Positions 32,477 through 42,132 of a stretch of 64,000 nucleotides of DNA are shown piece by piece. The translations under genes were made by a program, and so were the position numbers. The stretch lies in NCBI GenBank assembly GCA_964619265.1, contig CAZUCE010000021.1, forward strand, positions 1 through 64,000, in the 5' to 3' direction. Within the stretch, counting starts at the first letter, position 1. Each line of letters opens with the position of its first letter. The notes beneath the pieces were generated by a model. It did not search any database, was not told where the DNA came from, and was given only the letters and a program-made list of their open reading frames with translations. The stretch is from CAZUCE01 sp964619265 (lineage in GTDB: Bacteria; Planctomycetota; UBA1135; GCA-002686595).

Positions 32477-35400
32477 CTACTCGCCGATCGCAAGTTCCAG
32501 AGCGCGCGTGAGTGTCGCGAAACCGCCGAACGGGCCGTTCAACTCGACCGCGAGACCTTGGAAGTAGATCACCTGATCCACCAGAGCCGGCTGCCCGCCG
32601 ATCGGCAGGCCAAACTGGGCAAGCCCGCTTGAGTCCACCGGTCCAAGGGCGATCGGGATGGGGTCGCCGATCAGCGCGGAGCAAATGCCCGCCCCCAAGG
32701 GTAGGCGGTATTCAAGGCCCAGGAACACCGCCGCGAAGCCCCCGGGGAAGGCGTTCTCAATCTCCAGCTCGAACAACCCACCGGTGGTACCGGCGCCGCC
32801 CGCCGAGAGCCGCGGCTCGCCCAAGGTCGCCCCGCAGCCTTCGCCCAGTTCGCGAACGGCAAAGCCGCCCACAGAAGAGAGCGGCAGGGAGGCCACTTCC
32901 GCCCCGAACTCCGCGGACTGGGCCTCGATCAGAATCCGAGAACCGACGCGAACGGCGTTCAGACCCTGGGGGCTCAGAAGCGAAGACTCTTGACCCGGCT
33001 CGAGGTCAGCCAGGCGCCGGGTGCCGGACGCGGTCCCGTCGGTCACCCAGGGCTCGAGGCCTGCTTCGTCGACGGCGGAGAAGAGCACTCGACCCTGTAG
33101 ATCCAACGCGGTCATCCGAATTCCTCCGGCTGCGTTCGAGTTCAGCGTCGATTGCACCGTCGCCACCAGGTTGGTTCCCCCCGGCGTTCCGTCGGTGCTC
33201 CAAATCTGGAATTGATCCGTCCCCAGAATCCGGCGGCTGAAGATCACACGATCGCCGGCGCTGGCCAAGGTCAGCCCGCCTCCAGCTGCGTTGAGATCGA
33301 CCAGGCGAACCGTTCCCTGAGTTGACCCGTCGGTCACCCACAGGTCCTCTTCTTCGCCATCGTCGCCCTCTACCGCAAAGACCACCCGGTCCCCCACCGC
33401 TTCGATCGATCCGGGTCGCACCCCCGGAATCCCAGGGAACGTATTGGCGCTGACCTGCTGCGTCCCGGCGACCGTTCCGTCGGAAACATAGATCCTGAAC
33501 TTGTAGAGGAGGCTCCCCGAAGCCGCGAAGTCCGCCCCCCCAAAGAACAGACGATCCCCGGCGCGGGTCAGGTTCGCAACCTGGGACCCACCGGGGCCGG
33601 GTACAACGTCGATCTGACGTGTGCCGAGTTCCGTTCCGTCCGTAAACCACAGCTCGGTCGCGAACCCCTGTGAGAACCCCGCGAAGGCTAGTTCGTTTCC
33701 AAAGGGAACGAATGCGGAGACCGGCGCCGGCGAACCGACCGGAAGCAGCGGCTGAGTTCCCTCGGGAGTCCCGTCCGAAACCCATAGACGACCCCCTTGG
33801 ATCGTCCCGAGGGGGGGAGGGGGAACGTCGCCGATCAGCAGCTTGCCTCCTATCCGTCCAAGAAAAGTGGGATTCACCACTCCGAGCTCCTGGCTCTCCC
33901 CGCTGGACACATCCAACACGAAGACCCCCTGGTCGGCGATGTAGGCAGCCCCCTCGCCAAAGTCCAGAAAGTCCTCCGCGTACAGAAGATCCGGGAACTG
34001 GAACCCGCCTAAGAACCCGAGTCCGATGGTCTCGAATTCCTCGAGCAACTCAGTCCCGGCGGGAGTCCCGTCGCTGGAAAACCAAAAGGCATCGGGAGCG
34101 TTCGGCTCTACGGACAGGAACGCTCGATCCTGAATTCGAGCCGCCTCAAACAGGTTGCCTCCAAGCGCCATGGGAACGGCGATTGTCGCGATCGGCTCCC
34201 AAACCTGCGTCGCAACGTCCAAGCGAATCAGGTCCCACGGGGACAAGGGATCGGCGATCACGGGCTCGAGAAATCCGCGCACGGGCCCCTGTGGAGTCAC
34301 ACCGAAGGAGCCAGACTCCTGAAAAAGGGTTGGGACAATCGGAAGCAGACTGGTCCCCGCAACGGATCCGTCCGTTTGTGCCAGAAGGCTCTGCCCTCCC
34401 GAGGGCGTCTGGAAATACCCCACTCCGTCGCGCTCGCGAAGGCCAAGCTCAAAGGGACTGGGCGACTGAACGCTGAGCGATGAAATCAGCGTGGTCGAAT
34501 TGGCGATTCCGTCCCAGCTACCGAGCCCAAGAGGATCCGGGTAGAGCAGACGATCTCCAACCACGGTCCCCTGTCGAGGTAATCCCAGCACCGGGGTCTG
34601 GTGCGTTCCAGCCAGCGTTCCGTCCGTGCTCGCAAGCTGCGGCCCACCAAGTCCAATCTCGAATCCAGAGAGAAATGCGCGATCGGAAGAAAAGGACATC
34701 CCTGCGGCCTCTCCCCCTGAGGTCGTGAGCAACTGCTGCGTCCCAGCGAGCGTTCCATCCGAAGACCAGAGTCCTGAAATGACGTTGTAGCCGGTGATGG
34801 TGAAGACCATCCGGCCGCCAACTTCTCCCGCCTGAACAGCAGCGAGGTCCTCCGAGTTGAGGGACCCGAATAGGGAGGTCAGCACCGAAGTTCCAGCTTC
34901 CGTTCCATCGCTGACCAAGAGGTCGATTCCGGAGGGCGTCTGCCCCCACACGAACAATCGATCGGTCGATGACGCGATCGCGGCCCGGCTGTAGGCGTTG
35001 GAAACCTGAACCTCCTCGAGGGTCCCGGCTAGCGTTCCGTCCGTCCGCCACAAACCCGAAGGGGCCAAAAACCAAGCCTCCCCTTGGAAGTTTGCAAACG
35101 CCGGTCCGAGGCTGCCGCTCAGCACGTCGACCTCCGGCAGAATTTCGCCGCCGAACAAAGAACCGTCACTCACCGCGAGCTGGGAGTCTCCGGAGGAAGC
35201 CGGCTTCGAGTAGAGCAGTCGACCATCGGTCAATTCGAGGACCCGCGAAGCGGCCGGCCGAACCAGGCTGGCTTCCGGTTCGTCCAAGTCGTCGAACAGC
35301 TCGGCGGGTACGTTGGTGCGTGTGGTTCCGTCCAGCGTTCCATCGCTGCGATACACGCGGTCGCCTAGCCGGCACCAGGTGAATAGGTCCAGGTCGACGA

Positions 35401-35551
35401 AGCTTTGGGGCGCTTGGCTAAGTTCGAAGGGGTCCAGCTGGACTGTCCCTGGAATCAAGTCCAGCCACTCGAAATCGGACTGGGAGTAGGAGTAGGCCAT
35501 CCCTGAAAGAAACAGCAAGCCGGCCAAGGCGCGAGAGGGGCATTCAAACAT
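32477..35551 (-). CDS. Secreted ELWxxDGT-repeat protein with C-terminal shared module
   Basis: This 1024-residue protein has a signal peptide (about 1-22, A-Y-S-Y-S-Q) and about fourteen repeats of the ELWxxDGT type, for example L-W-V-S-D-G-T-P-E-G-T and L-W-F-T-D-G-T-E-L-G-T, each with an Asp that could bind calcium. Such repeats are typical of large exported planctomycete and bacteroidete proteins and probably form beta-propellers. The last about 125 residues are a different module with L-P-I-G-G-Q-P-A-L ... V-I-Y-F-Q-G, shared with two other secreted proteins here. The start at 35551 was chosen because it yields the signal peptide; the frame remains open further upstream but without supporting composition. 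Confidence 0.88.
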   Translation of the reverse strand: MFECPSRALAGLLFLSGMAYSYSQSDFEWLDLIPGTVQLDPFELSQAPQSFVDLDLFTWCRLGDRVYRSDGTLDGTTRTNVPAELFDDLDEPEASLVRPAASRVLELTDGRLLYSKPASSGDSQLAVSDGSLFGGEILPEVDVLSGSLGPAFANFQGEAWFLAPSGLWRTDGTLAGTLEEVQVSNAYSRAAIASSTDRLFVWGQTPSGIDLLVSDGTEAGTSVLTSLFGSLNSEDLAAVQAGEVGGRMVFTITGYNVISGLWSSDGTLAGTQQLLTTSGGEAAGMSFSSDRAFLSGFEIGLGGPQLASTDGTLAGTHQTPVLGLPRQGTVVGDRLLYPDPLGLGSWDGIANSTTLISSLSVQSPSPFELGLRERDGVGYFQTPSGGQSLLAQTDGSVAGTSLLPIVPTLFQESGSFGVTPQGPVRGFLEPVIADPLSPWDLIRLDVATQVWEPIATIAVPMALGGNLFEAARIQDRAFLSVEPNAPDAFWFSSDGTPAGTELLEEFETIGLGFLGGFQFPDLLYAEDFLDFGEGAAYIADQGVFVLDVSSGESQELGVVNPTFLGRIGGKLLIGDVPPPPLGTIQGGRLWVSDGTPEGTQPLLPVGSPAPVSAFVPFGNELAFAGFSQGFATELWFTDGTELGTRQIDVVPGPGGSQVANLTRAGDRLFFGGADFAASGSLLYKFRIYVSDGTVAGTQQVSANTFPGIPGVRPGSIEAVGDRVVFAVEGDDGEEEDLWVTDGSTQGTVRLVDLNAAGGGLTLASAGDRVIFSRRILGTDQFQIWSTDGTPGGTNLVATVQSTLNSNAAGGIRMTALDLQGRVLFSAVDEAGLEPWVTDGTASGTRRLADLEPGQESSLLSPQGLNAVRVGSRILIEAQSAEFGAEVASLPLSSVGGFAVRELGEGCGATLGEPRLSAGGAGTTGGLFELEIENAFPGGFAAVFLGLEYRLPLGAGICSALIGDPIPIALGPVDSSGLAQFGLPIGGQPALVDQVIYFQGLAVELNGPFGGFATLTRALELAIGE

Positions 35552-35894
35552 GTAAGTGCAGAGCAAGGAGAGAGCGCGAGATGCGAAGACGCGCCTCGAA
35601 CAGGCAACGGGCTCTGGGTTGGATCCGCAATCGTCCCTGTCCAAACGCGACACGAGACCTAGCCGACCCAGTTTCCTTGGTTTCACCGAATTCTGGCAGT
35701 CTGCCTCGGCGCCGTTCCGTCCCGAATGAACTCGAAGTTCGACAATTCGAGAGCTCACAAAAGTTCCGAAGAAGCTGCAACGATCACAACCCCTCAACAC
35801 GCCAGGCCCGGTCCGGGGTCCGGGGATTCAGCGATTCAAGATCGTCACCCGCCGATCCGGCGCTCCCCCGGCGGGGATCCCTCGCTCGCCCTGG
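35552..35894. other. Intergenic region, about 340 bp
   Basis: This stretch lies between the CpsD-like gene (ends 35895) and the ELWxxDGT gene (starts 35551), both leftward. It should hold the promoter of the latter. A short dyad GAACT-CGA-AGTTC is visible at 35728-35740. No frame resembles a protein and no intrinsic terminator with a U-tract is evident. Confidence 0.5.
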
Positions 35895-36725
35895 TCAGTG
35901 CTTCGCGTACTGCTCGTGCTCCGATTCCGCGCCGAGCAGGCAGACGCCTAGCAAATTGCCTCCCATCGCCTCGAGCTGACCACTGGTCTCTTCCACCAGG
36001 TGACGCGGCGTCGCTCCCAGGCGCACGCACAAAACAATGCCATCCGCCGAGGCCCCGATCAGGTGCGGCTCGGTCAGGAGGTGTGCGGGCGGCGCATCGA
36101 TCAACACGTAGTCGTAGCGCTGCTTCAGGTTGTGCCACAGCGTCTTGAGTCGGTCGATGCGAATGATCTTGGTCGGGTTGCTCGGCGCTTCGCCGGCCCC
36201 CAAGATATCCAGGCCAGGCTCGGCGGTGCGGCGAATGGCGCGATCGAGCCCGAGCTTGCCGGAGAGCACCTCGGCGAAGCCTTGGCGGCGCGGGAGGCCC
36301 AAGTAGTTCTCGAGCGCCGGCTGGCGCATGTCCGCGTCAATCGCGATGACCCGGCTGTGGGGCCGCTCGCAAAACGCGAATGCCAAGTTGATCAGCGAGA
36401 CCGTTTTGCCCTCCCCCATCACGGCGCTGGTCAGCATGACCGTGCGCGGGGCCCCGTCGGGGTTCAGGGCCTCAATCGAGCTCCACAGACGCCGGTACTG
36501 CTCGGCCAGAGTCGAACCCGGCTTGGCGCGGACGATGATCTCCTCGCGATCCATCCGCGCGTCAAGCGCCTCGTCCGGATCGGGCGGCTCGAGCGGATCT
36601 TGGCTCTTCGGGGTGTGGCGCAGGATTCCCATCGAAGTCGGTCGGGGCCCGGCGGGCTCCCTTTTGGGGGGGTCGTAAGTCGGAAGGTCCTCGATCGGGA
36701 GGACAACTCCCGAGCATAGACACAA
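35895..36725 (-). CDS. CpsD/CapB-type tyrosine-kinase-like P-loop ATPase
   Basis: This 276-residue protein matches the cytoplasmic BY-kinase domain that controls exopolysaccharide export. It has Walker A in T-S-A-V-M-G-E-G-K-T, Walker A' I-D-A-D-M-R-Q-P, and the Walker B strand Y-V-L-I-D-A-P-P-A. About 90 N-terminal residues precede the ATPase core, with the E-Q-Y-R-R-L-W element typical of the family. The usual C-terminal tyrosine cluster is absent; only one Tyr lies in the last 20 residues, so phosphotransfer regulation may differ. The frame opens at a TTG (36725); an internal ATG at 36632 is an alternative start. No polymerase or Wzz-like membrane partner is adjacent. Confidence 0.87.
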   Translation of the reverse strand: MCLCSGVVLPIEDLPTYDPPKREPAGPRPTSMGILRHTPKSQDPLEPPDPDEALDARMDREEIIVRAKPGSTLAEQYRRLWSSIEALNPDGAPRTVMLTSAVMGEGKTVSLINLAFAFCERPHSRVIAIDADMRQPALENYLGLPRRQGFAEVLSGKLGLDRAIRRTAEPGLDILGAGEAPSNPTKIIRIDRLKTLWHNLKQRYDYVLIDAPPAHLLTEPHLIGASADGIVLCVRLGATPRHLVEETSGQLEAMGGNLLGVCLLGAESEHEQYAKH

Positions 36726-36764
36726 TCGGGAGCCTCCGGGGGGCCTATCGGCTGACGGGGAGCT

Positions 36765-38951
36765 CTAACGATTGGTTCCAGGAACAACTTGTGCTGCCGG
36801 GTCCGATCGAGGGAACGCGGGCCAGGGATCCTGGGCCTCAAGTCCGGCCGGGAGCGGCCAGAAACCCGAGAGGATGGGGTCGGCCCAGCCGGGTGCCGGC
36901 CCCTGACTCAGACCGATCAGAATCCCGCGCCGCAGGTCGATAGCGGCCCGGTCGTCGCCCTGGGCCAGGTAGAGCCGATAAGCGTCCGCCAGGGCCGTGA
37001 CGAGCTCCGACCGACCTGTTGCTGGCGCCCCCTCGCGTTCGTCCGATAAGACCGCCATCCACCGGCCGAGCAGCTGGGCCTGGGCGTTGTTCGCATGCGC
37101 CTGGTACCCGACCAGAGCAGCCAGCAGATGGGGCGGAGACTCCGGATCGTTCAGGAGGTCGGGAGCCAAGCGACCGGCTGTGACCGGAGAAGCAGCGCCA
37201 ACCGCGAGGGCCAGCAGGTCCAAACGCTCGCGACCTTCCCCCCCGGCCGAAGCGGCGCTCGCTCGCTCGAAGAGCGTCCGAACGGCCTGCAGCTCTCCAC
37301 CCAGGCGGCGAGCGACCAGCCCGCGTCGCAGGGTTTCCTCAAGGGCGAGCCAGCTCGACTCATTTTCAGCTGCAGCGGCTAACTCCGTCCCGGCTTGGGT
37401 CTCGTCGATCGCCAGCAAGAAGGCGCCCCGGCCCGGACCAGGCCACCCGCTCGGCGGCACAAAGCCCGGAGGGAAGAGGACGCGCGCGGCTCGCAGCTGC
37501 GCCGCGCGCAAGAGGGCAGGCTCCGAGCGGCGGAGGTCCGCGAGCAACAGCAGCGGATCGGCGAGCAAGACCGGACGTAGCTCGGCCCCGGTTGACGCGC
37601 TCGCGGCGCGCGCCCGGAGTGCAGCCCGCGCCAGAATCCCGGGGGACCCTGGGTCTTCGAGCAGCCGAACCGCCAAGTCCTCGAGCGCCTCCGAGTGAAC
37701 TCGCCACTCAGCTGCCACAGCCAGTCGCGTCGAACAACGGTTGGGGCGCTCCGGGTCGGCACCTCGCAGCAAGCTCAGCAGCAGGTCCGAGCCCGCGGCA
37801 TCCCGGCGAGGAAACCGCATCAATGCGCGCAGCCAACCGTCGGCCCCTTCTAGGTCGCCGCTCTCGGCCAGGTCGTCCGCCCGCGAAAGCAGCTCCAAAA
37901 CGCCCTCGGGAGAAACCCACGCGACAGGAACGCGACCGCGTTCGCAGGCGAGCCGCGCACCTTCCAGCGCCGCCCGACCTGAATCGGTTGCTTCCAGCTC
38001 ACCGAGGCGAGCGAGCCACTCGATGACTTCGGGCCAACCGGTGGAGGCCAGCGAATTCGCAGCGGCGAAGCGGTCGGTTGCCCCCCCCTCCGCCAACGCG
38101 CGGAACCAACTCCAAAGCGCCTCGCGCGCGGTCTCCTGTCCGGCGAAGGTCGGATCGGTCAAGCGCACAAAAACGGGTCGACGCGGTTCGAGCTCTCGCT
38201 CTGGATCCGCACTCGCCAGATCCAGCTCGAGGCCATAGCGCTTCGCAAGGCCCTCGAGCAGGTCGTCGTAGGTCCCCGAAATCCGCACCGCACCGCGACC
38301 CGAACTCGGCACCAGGTCGCGATCGATGCGCGGGTCCAAGACGACTCCGAACTCGAAATTCGACCCGAACAGCAGCGCTTGAACCGCCGCTCGCGGCCCA
38401 TCGGCCAAGTCCACTTCGAAAAACCGCAGGCGCTCGCCCCGGGTCAGTTGTTCGAAGGCGCGCAGAACGCGCTGGCCATCCTCCATGGGCGAGTCGAGCC
38501 CTGGAAGCCAGGCCTCAAGCCGGGCATCAAAAACCGCGCGGGCGGCCTCGCGGGTCCGCGCAGCCGCCTGGCTTTGCGCGGGGGAATCCGGCGACGGGAG
38601 CTGATCGGCCAACCAAGCAAAGGCGAGATCGAGCCCGAACCGGGATCGACCGGCCGCCCCGATCAGCCGCGCCCGCGTCTCCAGGTCCGCTCTGGCGAGC
38701 AACTGCGCGGTGCGGCCGCCGTCGGCCGCCCCGAGCTCGCGGGCGAGCCGCAGCTCTGCCGCCGCTCGGGTGGCTAGATCGGGCGCGCCGAGCTCGCTCA
38801 GCCGGGCTTCCAGGTCCTGGAGGCTGGACGTCGAGGGGCGATTGGGGTGGGACAGGCCCAGGGCCGGCTGGAAACTCGCCGCCAGGAACGAGCCGAGCGC
38901 GAGAGGAAGGCCAATCAGCCGAGTAGCGAGGGAGGTCGACAGGAAGCTCAT
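36765..38951 (-). CDS. Long exported protein of unknown function (728 aa)
   Basis: This 728-residue protein starts with a signal peptide-like segment (about 6-30, ending near S-F-Q-P-A). The rest is strongly helical and Ala/Leu/Arg/Glu-rich with repeated L-x-x-L-x-x-R units, suggesting an alpha-solenoid. Near residue 230 there is a short beta block V-R-I-S-G-T-Y-D-D-L-L-E-G-L-A resembling STN/secretin-type domains (a small domain that binds ligands at outer-membrane ports). I do not recognise the whole protein. The ATG at 38951 was chosen for the signal peptide; its leader is C/T-rich. It is divergent from the biotin carboxylase gene, 72 nt away. Confidence 0.65.
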   Translation of the reverse strand: MSFLSTSLATRLIGLPLALGSFLAASFQPALGLSHPNRPSTSSLQDLEARLSELGAPDLATRAAAELRLARELGAADGGRTAQLLARADLETRARLIGAAGRSRFGLDLAFAWLADQLPSPDSPAQSQAAARTREAARAVFDARLEAWLPGLDSPMEDGQRVLRAFEQLTRGERLRFFEVDLADGPRAAVQALLFGSNFEFGVVLDPRIDRDLVPSSGRGAVRISGTYDDLLEGLAKRYGLELDLASADPERELEPRRPVFVRLTDPTFAGQETAREALWSWFRALAEGGATDRFAAANSLASTGWPEVIEWLARLGELEATDSGRAALEGARLACERGRVPVAWVSPEGVLELLSRADDLAESGDLEGADGWLRALMRFPRRDAAGSDLLLSLLRGADPERPNRCSTRLAVAAEWRVHSEALEDLAVRLLEDPGSPGILARAALRARAASASTGAELRPVLLADPLLLLADLRRSEPALLRAAQLRAARVLFPPGFVPPSGWPGPGRGAFLLAIDETQAGTELAAAAENESSWLALEETLRRGLVARRLGGELQAVRTLFERASAASAGGEGRERLDLLALAVGAASPVTAGRLAPDLLNDPESPPHLLAALVGYQAHANNAQAQLLGRWMAVLSDEREGAPATGRSELVTALADAYRLYLAQGDDRAAIDLRRGILIGLSQGPAPGWADPILSGFWPLPAGLEAQDPWPAFPRSDPAAQVVPGTNR

Positions 38952-39023
38952 GGAAACGTCGGGGAACGGCAGACGAATGAGCGTACCCCTGGACCCCGGC
39001 GGGTAGGCTCTGCGGATCCCCCC

Positions 39024-40379
39024 ATGTTCGGAAAGCTCCTCATCGCGAACCGCGGCGAAGTCGCCGCCCGTATCGCCCGTGCCGCGCGCGCCCTCGGGGT
39101 GCAGACCGTTGGCGTCGCCTCCGAAGCCGATCGTGGCGCGAGCTGGACCCGCGCCATGGACGAGGTCGTGCACCTCGGACCGGCAGCGGCCCGCCAGAGT
39201 TATCTGGACAGTGAGAAGCTCGTCCAAGCGGCCCTGCAAACCCATTCCAGCGCGCTCCATCCGGGTTGGGGCTTCCTGGCCGAGGACCCTCGATTTGCGG
39301 CCCTGTGTCGCCAGCATGGCATCACCTTCGTCGGCCCCTCGCCCGAGGTCATCGCGCGAATGGGCGTCAAGTCGCCCGCCAAGCAGGCCATGCGCGAAGC
39401 CGGTTTGGATGTGGTGCCCGGCTCGGATGGGTCCCTAGCATCCCTGGAACAGGCTCGCGAAATCGCGCGTGAGGGCGGCTACCCGGTGCTTTTGAAAGCC
39501 GACTTCGGCGGCGGCGGGCGCGGCATGCGTCGCTGCACGGCCGAGTCCGAACTGGAGGAAGCCTGGCGTTCAGCCCGCGCCGAGGCCGAGTCGGCCTTCG
39601 GCTCCGGTTCGCTCTACCTCGAGAAGTACCTCGATGGCGGCCGGCACATTGAAGTGCAGCTGATCGGCGACAACTTCGGGAATGCCGTGCACCTGTTCGA
39701 ACGCGAGTGCTCGATCCAGCGCAAGCACCAGAAGCTCATCGAGGAATCCCCCTCGCCCGCTCTCGACCAGGCCGCTCGCAGTGAACTTGGCGAACGCGCC
39801 GCCGCCGCGGCCCGTGCGATCGGCTACTGCGGGGCTGGCACGATCGAGTTCCTGCGCGACCCCGATTCGGGCCGCATCTACTTCATGGAGATGAACACCC
39901 GGCTGCAGGTTGAGCATCCGGTCACCGAGGAAGTCACCGGCGTCGATATCGCGGCCTGGCAGCTGCGCGTCGCTGCGAACCAGCCGCTCACGCTCCAGCA
40001 ATCGGACATACCGATGACCGGTCACGCGATCGAGTGCCGCATCAACGCCGAAGACCCGACCCAGGACTTTCAGCCGAGCCCCGGCCGGCTGGACGCATTC
40101 GAGTTCCCGGCCGATCTCGGGCCCGGCCGCGTGCGCATCGAAACGCACCTGGAAGCCGGCGAGTCGGTCAGCCCGCACTACGACTCGCTGATCGCCAAGA
40201 TCATCTGCTGGGGCGAGGACCGCAGCGCCGCCATCGAAACGATGAAGCGCACGCTGACCGCAGCGCGCTGCGAGGGCGTTCACACGACCATTCCGCTGCA
40301 CCTGGCCGTCCTCGACTCCGAGGAATTCCGATCCGGGAACTACGACACGCGCAGCCTCCCCGGCTGGCCGCGTAGCTGA
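39024..40379 (+). CDS. accC: Biotin carboxylase subunit of an acyl-CoA carboxylase
   Basis: This 451-residue enzyme carries out the ATP-dependent carboxylation of carrier-bound biotin. It starts M-F-G-K-L-L-I-A-N-R-G-E-V-A and shows the ATP-grasp elements G-G-G-G-R-G-M and E-K-Y-L (ATP-grasp loop), the signature block H-I-E-V-Q with E-R-E-C-S-I-Q-R-K-H-Q-K, and E-M-N-T-R-L-Q-V-E-H-P-V-T-E. Length is typical of AccC. It is first in a three-gene operon, 25 nt before the carboxyltransferase gene, and its ATG sits behind a run of C residues without a Shine-Dalgarno. Whether it also serves fatty acid synthesis cannot be told from this window. Confidence 0.95.
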   Translation: MFGKLLIANRGEVAARIARAARALGVQTVGVASEADRGASWTRAMDEVVHLGPAAARQSYLDSEKLVQAALQTHSSALHPGWGFLAEDPRFAALCRQHGITFVGPSPEVIARMGVKSPAKQAMREAGLDVVPGSDGSLASLEQAREIAREGGYPVLLKADFGGGGRGMRRCTAESELEEAWRSARAEAESAFGSGSLYLEKYLDGGRHIEVQLIGDNFGNAVHLFERECSIQRKHQKLIEESPSPALDQAARSELGERAAAAARAIGYCGAGTIEFLRDPDSGRIYFMEMNTRLQVEHPVTEEVTGVDIAAWQLRVAANQPLTLQQSDIPMTGHAIECRINAEDPTQDFQPSPGRLDAFEFPADLGPGRVRIETHLEAGESVSPHYDSLIAKIICWGEDRSAAIETMKRTLTAARCEGVHTTIPLHLAVLDSEEFRSGNYDTRSLPGWPRS

Positions 40380-40404
40380 CCCCCTCCGCACGCCTCCCCC
40401 CCCT

Positions 40405-42132
40405 ATGGCTCGAGTTCCCCTGAGGCCGATCGGAAATCCGATCACCAAGGCCACCGACGACGCCAGCTTCACCCAGGCAAACGCCGATGCGGTCGAGCGC
40501 AACCGCAAGCTCGACGAACGGCGTTGCACGGTTCGCGCTGGCTGGGGTGAGGACTACGCTGCCCGCGTTCATAAAAAAGGCAAGCTGACCGCCCGCGAAC
40601 GTCTTGAGCGGCTCGTCGACGAAGACACCGACGTCTTCGAGGTTGGCACCTTCGTCAACTGGGGCCGCAAATTCGGAAAGTTGACGTCGCCGGCCGCCGG
40701 CGTGGTCACTGCCTTCGCCGCGATCGAAGGCCGCTGGTGCATGGTGATCGCCAACGACAACACCGTTGCTTCAGGATCCTGGTGGCCCAAGACGCCCGAG
40801 AAGATCGAGCGCGCGCAGGAGATGGCGCGGCGGCTGCGTCTGCCGGTGGTCTACCTGGTCGATTGCTCGGGGCTCTACCTGCCCGAACAATCCAATTCGT
40901 TCCCTGGCCTCACCGGCGCGGGGCACATCTTCAAGAAAAACTCCGAACTGGCCGAAGCCGGAGTGGCCCAGATCGCCGGCGTGTTCGGCGACTGCATCGC
41001 GGGCGGCGGCTACATGCCGATCATTTCCGACCGCGTTGTGATGACCGAGCAGGCCTACATGGTCATCGCGGGTGCAGCTTTGATCAAAGGTGCGAAGAGC
41101 CAGAAGCTCTCGAGCCTCTCGATCGGAGGTCCGGAGATTCACGTGCATCAGTCGGGCTGCGCCGACGTTCGCGTGCCGGATGACGAGGCTGCCATCGCCG
41201 TGATTCGAGCGGAGGTCGCCAAATTGCCCAGTACGGCGCTCGACTTCTACCGCCACGGCGAGGGCGCCGCAGAACCCAACTTCCCGCCCACCGAGCTGAC
41301 CGGCCTATTCCCCGCCGACCATCGGCGCAGTTACGCGATCGAGGAAATCCTGGCTCGCCTGGTCGATTCGAGCTTGTTCTGGGAGTGCCTGCCGGATCGC
41401 GGCGAAGAGATGATCGTGGGCGTCGGGCGCGTGAGCGGGCTGTACGTCGGATTTGTCGCCAACCGCCAGGGACTCATCGACGACGCCTCGAATCGTGGCG
41501 GCAAGAAACCCGCCGGCATTCTCTATCGCGAGGGCATCGCCAAGGTTTCGGCCTTCAGCCGCGCCTGCAACGAAGACGGCATTCCGATCGTCTGGCTCCA
41601 GGACATCTCAGGCTTTGATATCGGAGTCGAGGCCGAGCGCCAGGGCCTGCTCGGCTACGGCTCGAGTCTGATCTACACCAACAGCACCAATACGGTCCCG
41701 ATGTTTACGGTGCTCCTGCGCAAGGCCAGCGGCGCAGGCTATTACGCGATGGCGGGCCTGCCCTACGAGCCGGTGGTCCAACTTTCGACGACTCTGACAC
41801 GCCAGTCCGTCATGGAAGGCCGCACCCTCGCGATCGCCGCTTTCAACACCAAGCTCGACGACGACTTCGAGATCCTCTCTGAGGATCCGGAGGAACGCGC
41901 CGCGATCGAGAAGGGCATGCGCGAGACCGAAACGCGGATTGAGGCCGACATGGATCCCTACAAGTCGGCCAGCCAGATGGACACCGACGAGATCATCCGG
42001 TTCAGCGAGCTGCGATCGTGGCTCGAGCTGTTCGCCGAGGCCTCCTGGCAAGGCACCGGCTATCGCCGCACGAAGAACCCGCGCATCTGGTCCTTGCACG
42101 ACCTTGATGCGCTCACCCAGGAGCGCGGATGA
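40405..42132 (+). CDS. Carboxyltransferase related to glutaconyl-CoA decarboxylase alpha subunit (GcdA-like)
   Basis: This 575-residue protein is a biotin-dependent carboxyltransferase with two crotonase-like halves. Blocks that match GcdA rather than PccB or AccD are V-Y-L-V-D-C-S-G, C-I-A-G-G-G-Y-M-P, V-G-F-V-A-N-R-Q-G-L, P-I-V-W-L-Q-D-I-S-G-F-D-I-G and V-M-E-G-R-T-L-A, and its length is near that of GcdA. GcdA normally decarboxylates glutaconyl-CoA with a membrane Na+ pump. Here there is no GcdB-like membrane subunit, but a biotin carboxylase gene precedes it, so the complex may run as an ATP-driven carboxylase. The acyl-CoA substrate is unknown. It overlaps the carrier gene by 4 nt. Confidence 0.85.
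   Translation: MARVPLRPIGNPITKATDDASFTQANADAVERNRKLDERRCTVRAGWGEDYAARVHKKGKLTARERLERLVDEDTDVFEVGTFVNWGRKFGKLTSPAAGVVTAFAAIEGRWCMVIANDNTVASGSWWPKTPEKIERAQEMARRLRLPVVYLVDCSGLYLPEQSNSFPGLTGAGHIFKKNSELAEAGVAQIAGVFGDCIAGGGYMPIISDRVVMTEQAYMVIAGAALIKGAKSQKLSSLSIGGPEIHVHQSGCADVRVPDDEAAIAVIRAEVAKLPSTALDFYRHGEGAAEPNFPPTELTGLFPADHRRSYAIEEILARLVDSSLFWECLPDRGEEMIVGVGRVSGLYVGFVANRQGLIDDASNRGGKKPAGILYREGIAKVSAFSRACNEDGIPIVWLQDISGFDIGVEAERQGLLGYGSSLIYTNSTNTVPMFTVLLRKASGAGYYAMAGLPYEPVVQLSTTLTRQSVMEGRTLAIAAFNTKLDDDFEILSEDPEERAAIEKGMRETETRIEADMDPYKSASQMDTDEIIRFSELRSWLELFAEASWQGTGYRRTKNPRIWSLHDLDALTQERG

Noticed and set aside
35850..35885. A GC-rich partial dyad after the CpsD-like gene as terminator
   Set aside because: Pairing is interrupted with a long loop and no U-tract follows.
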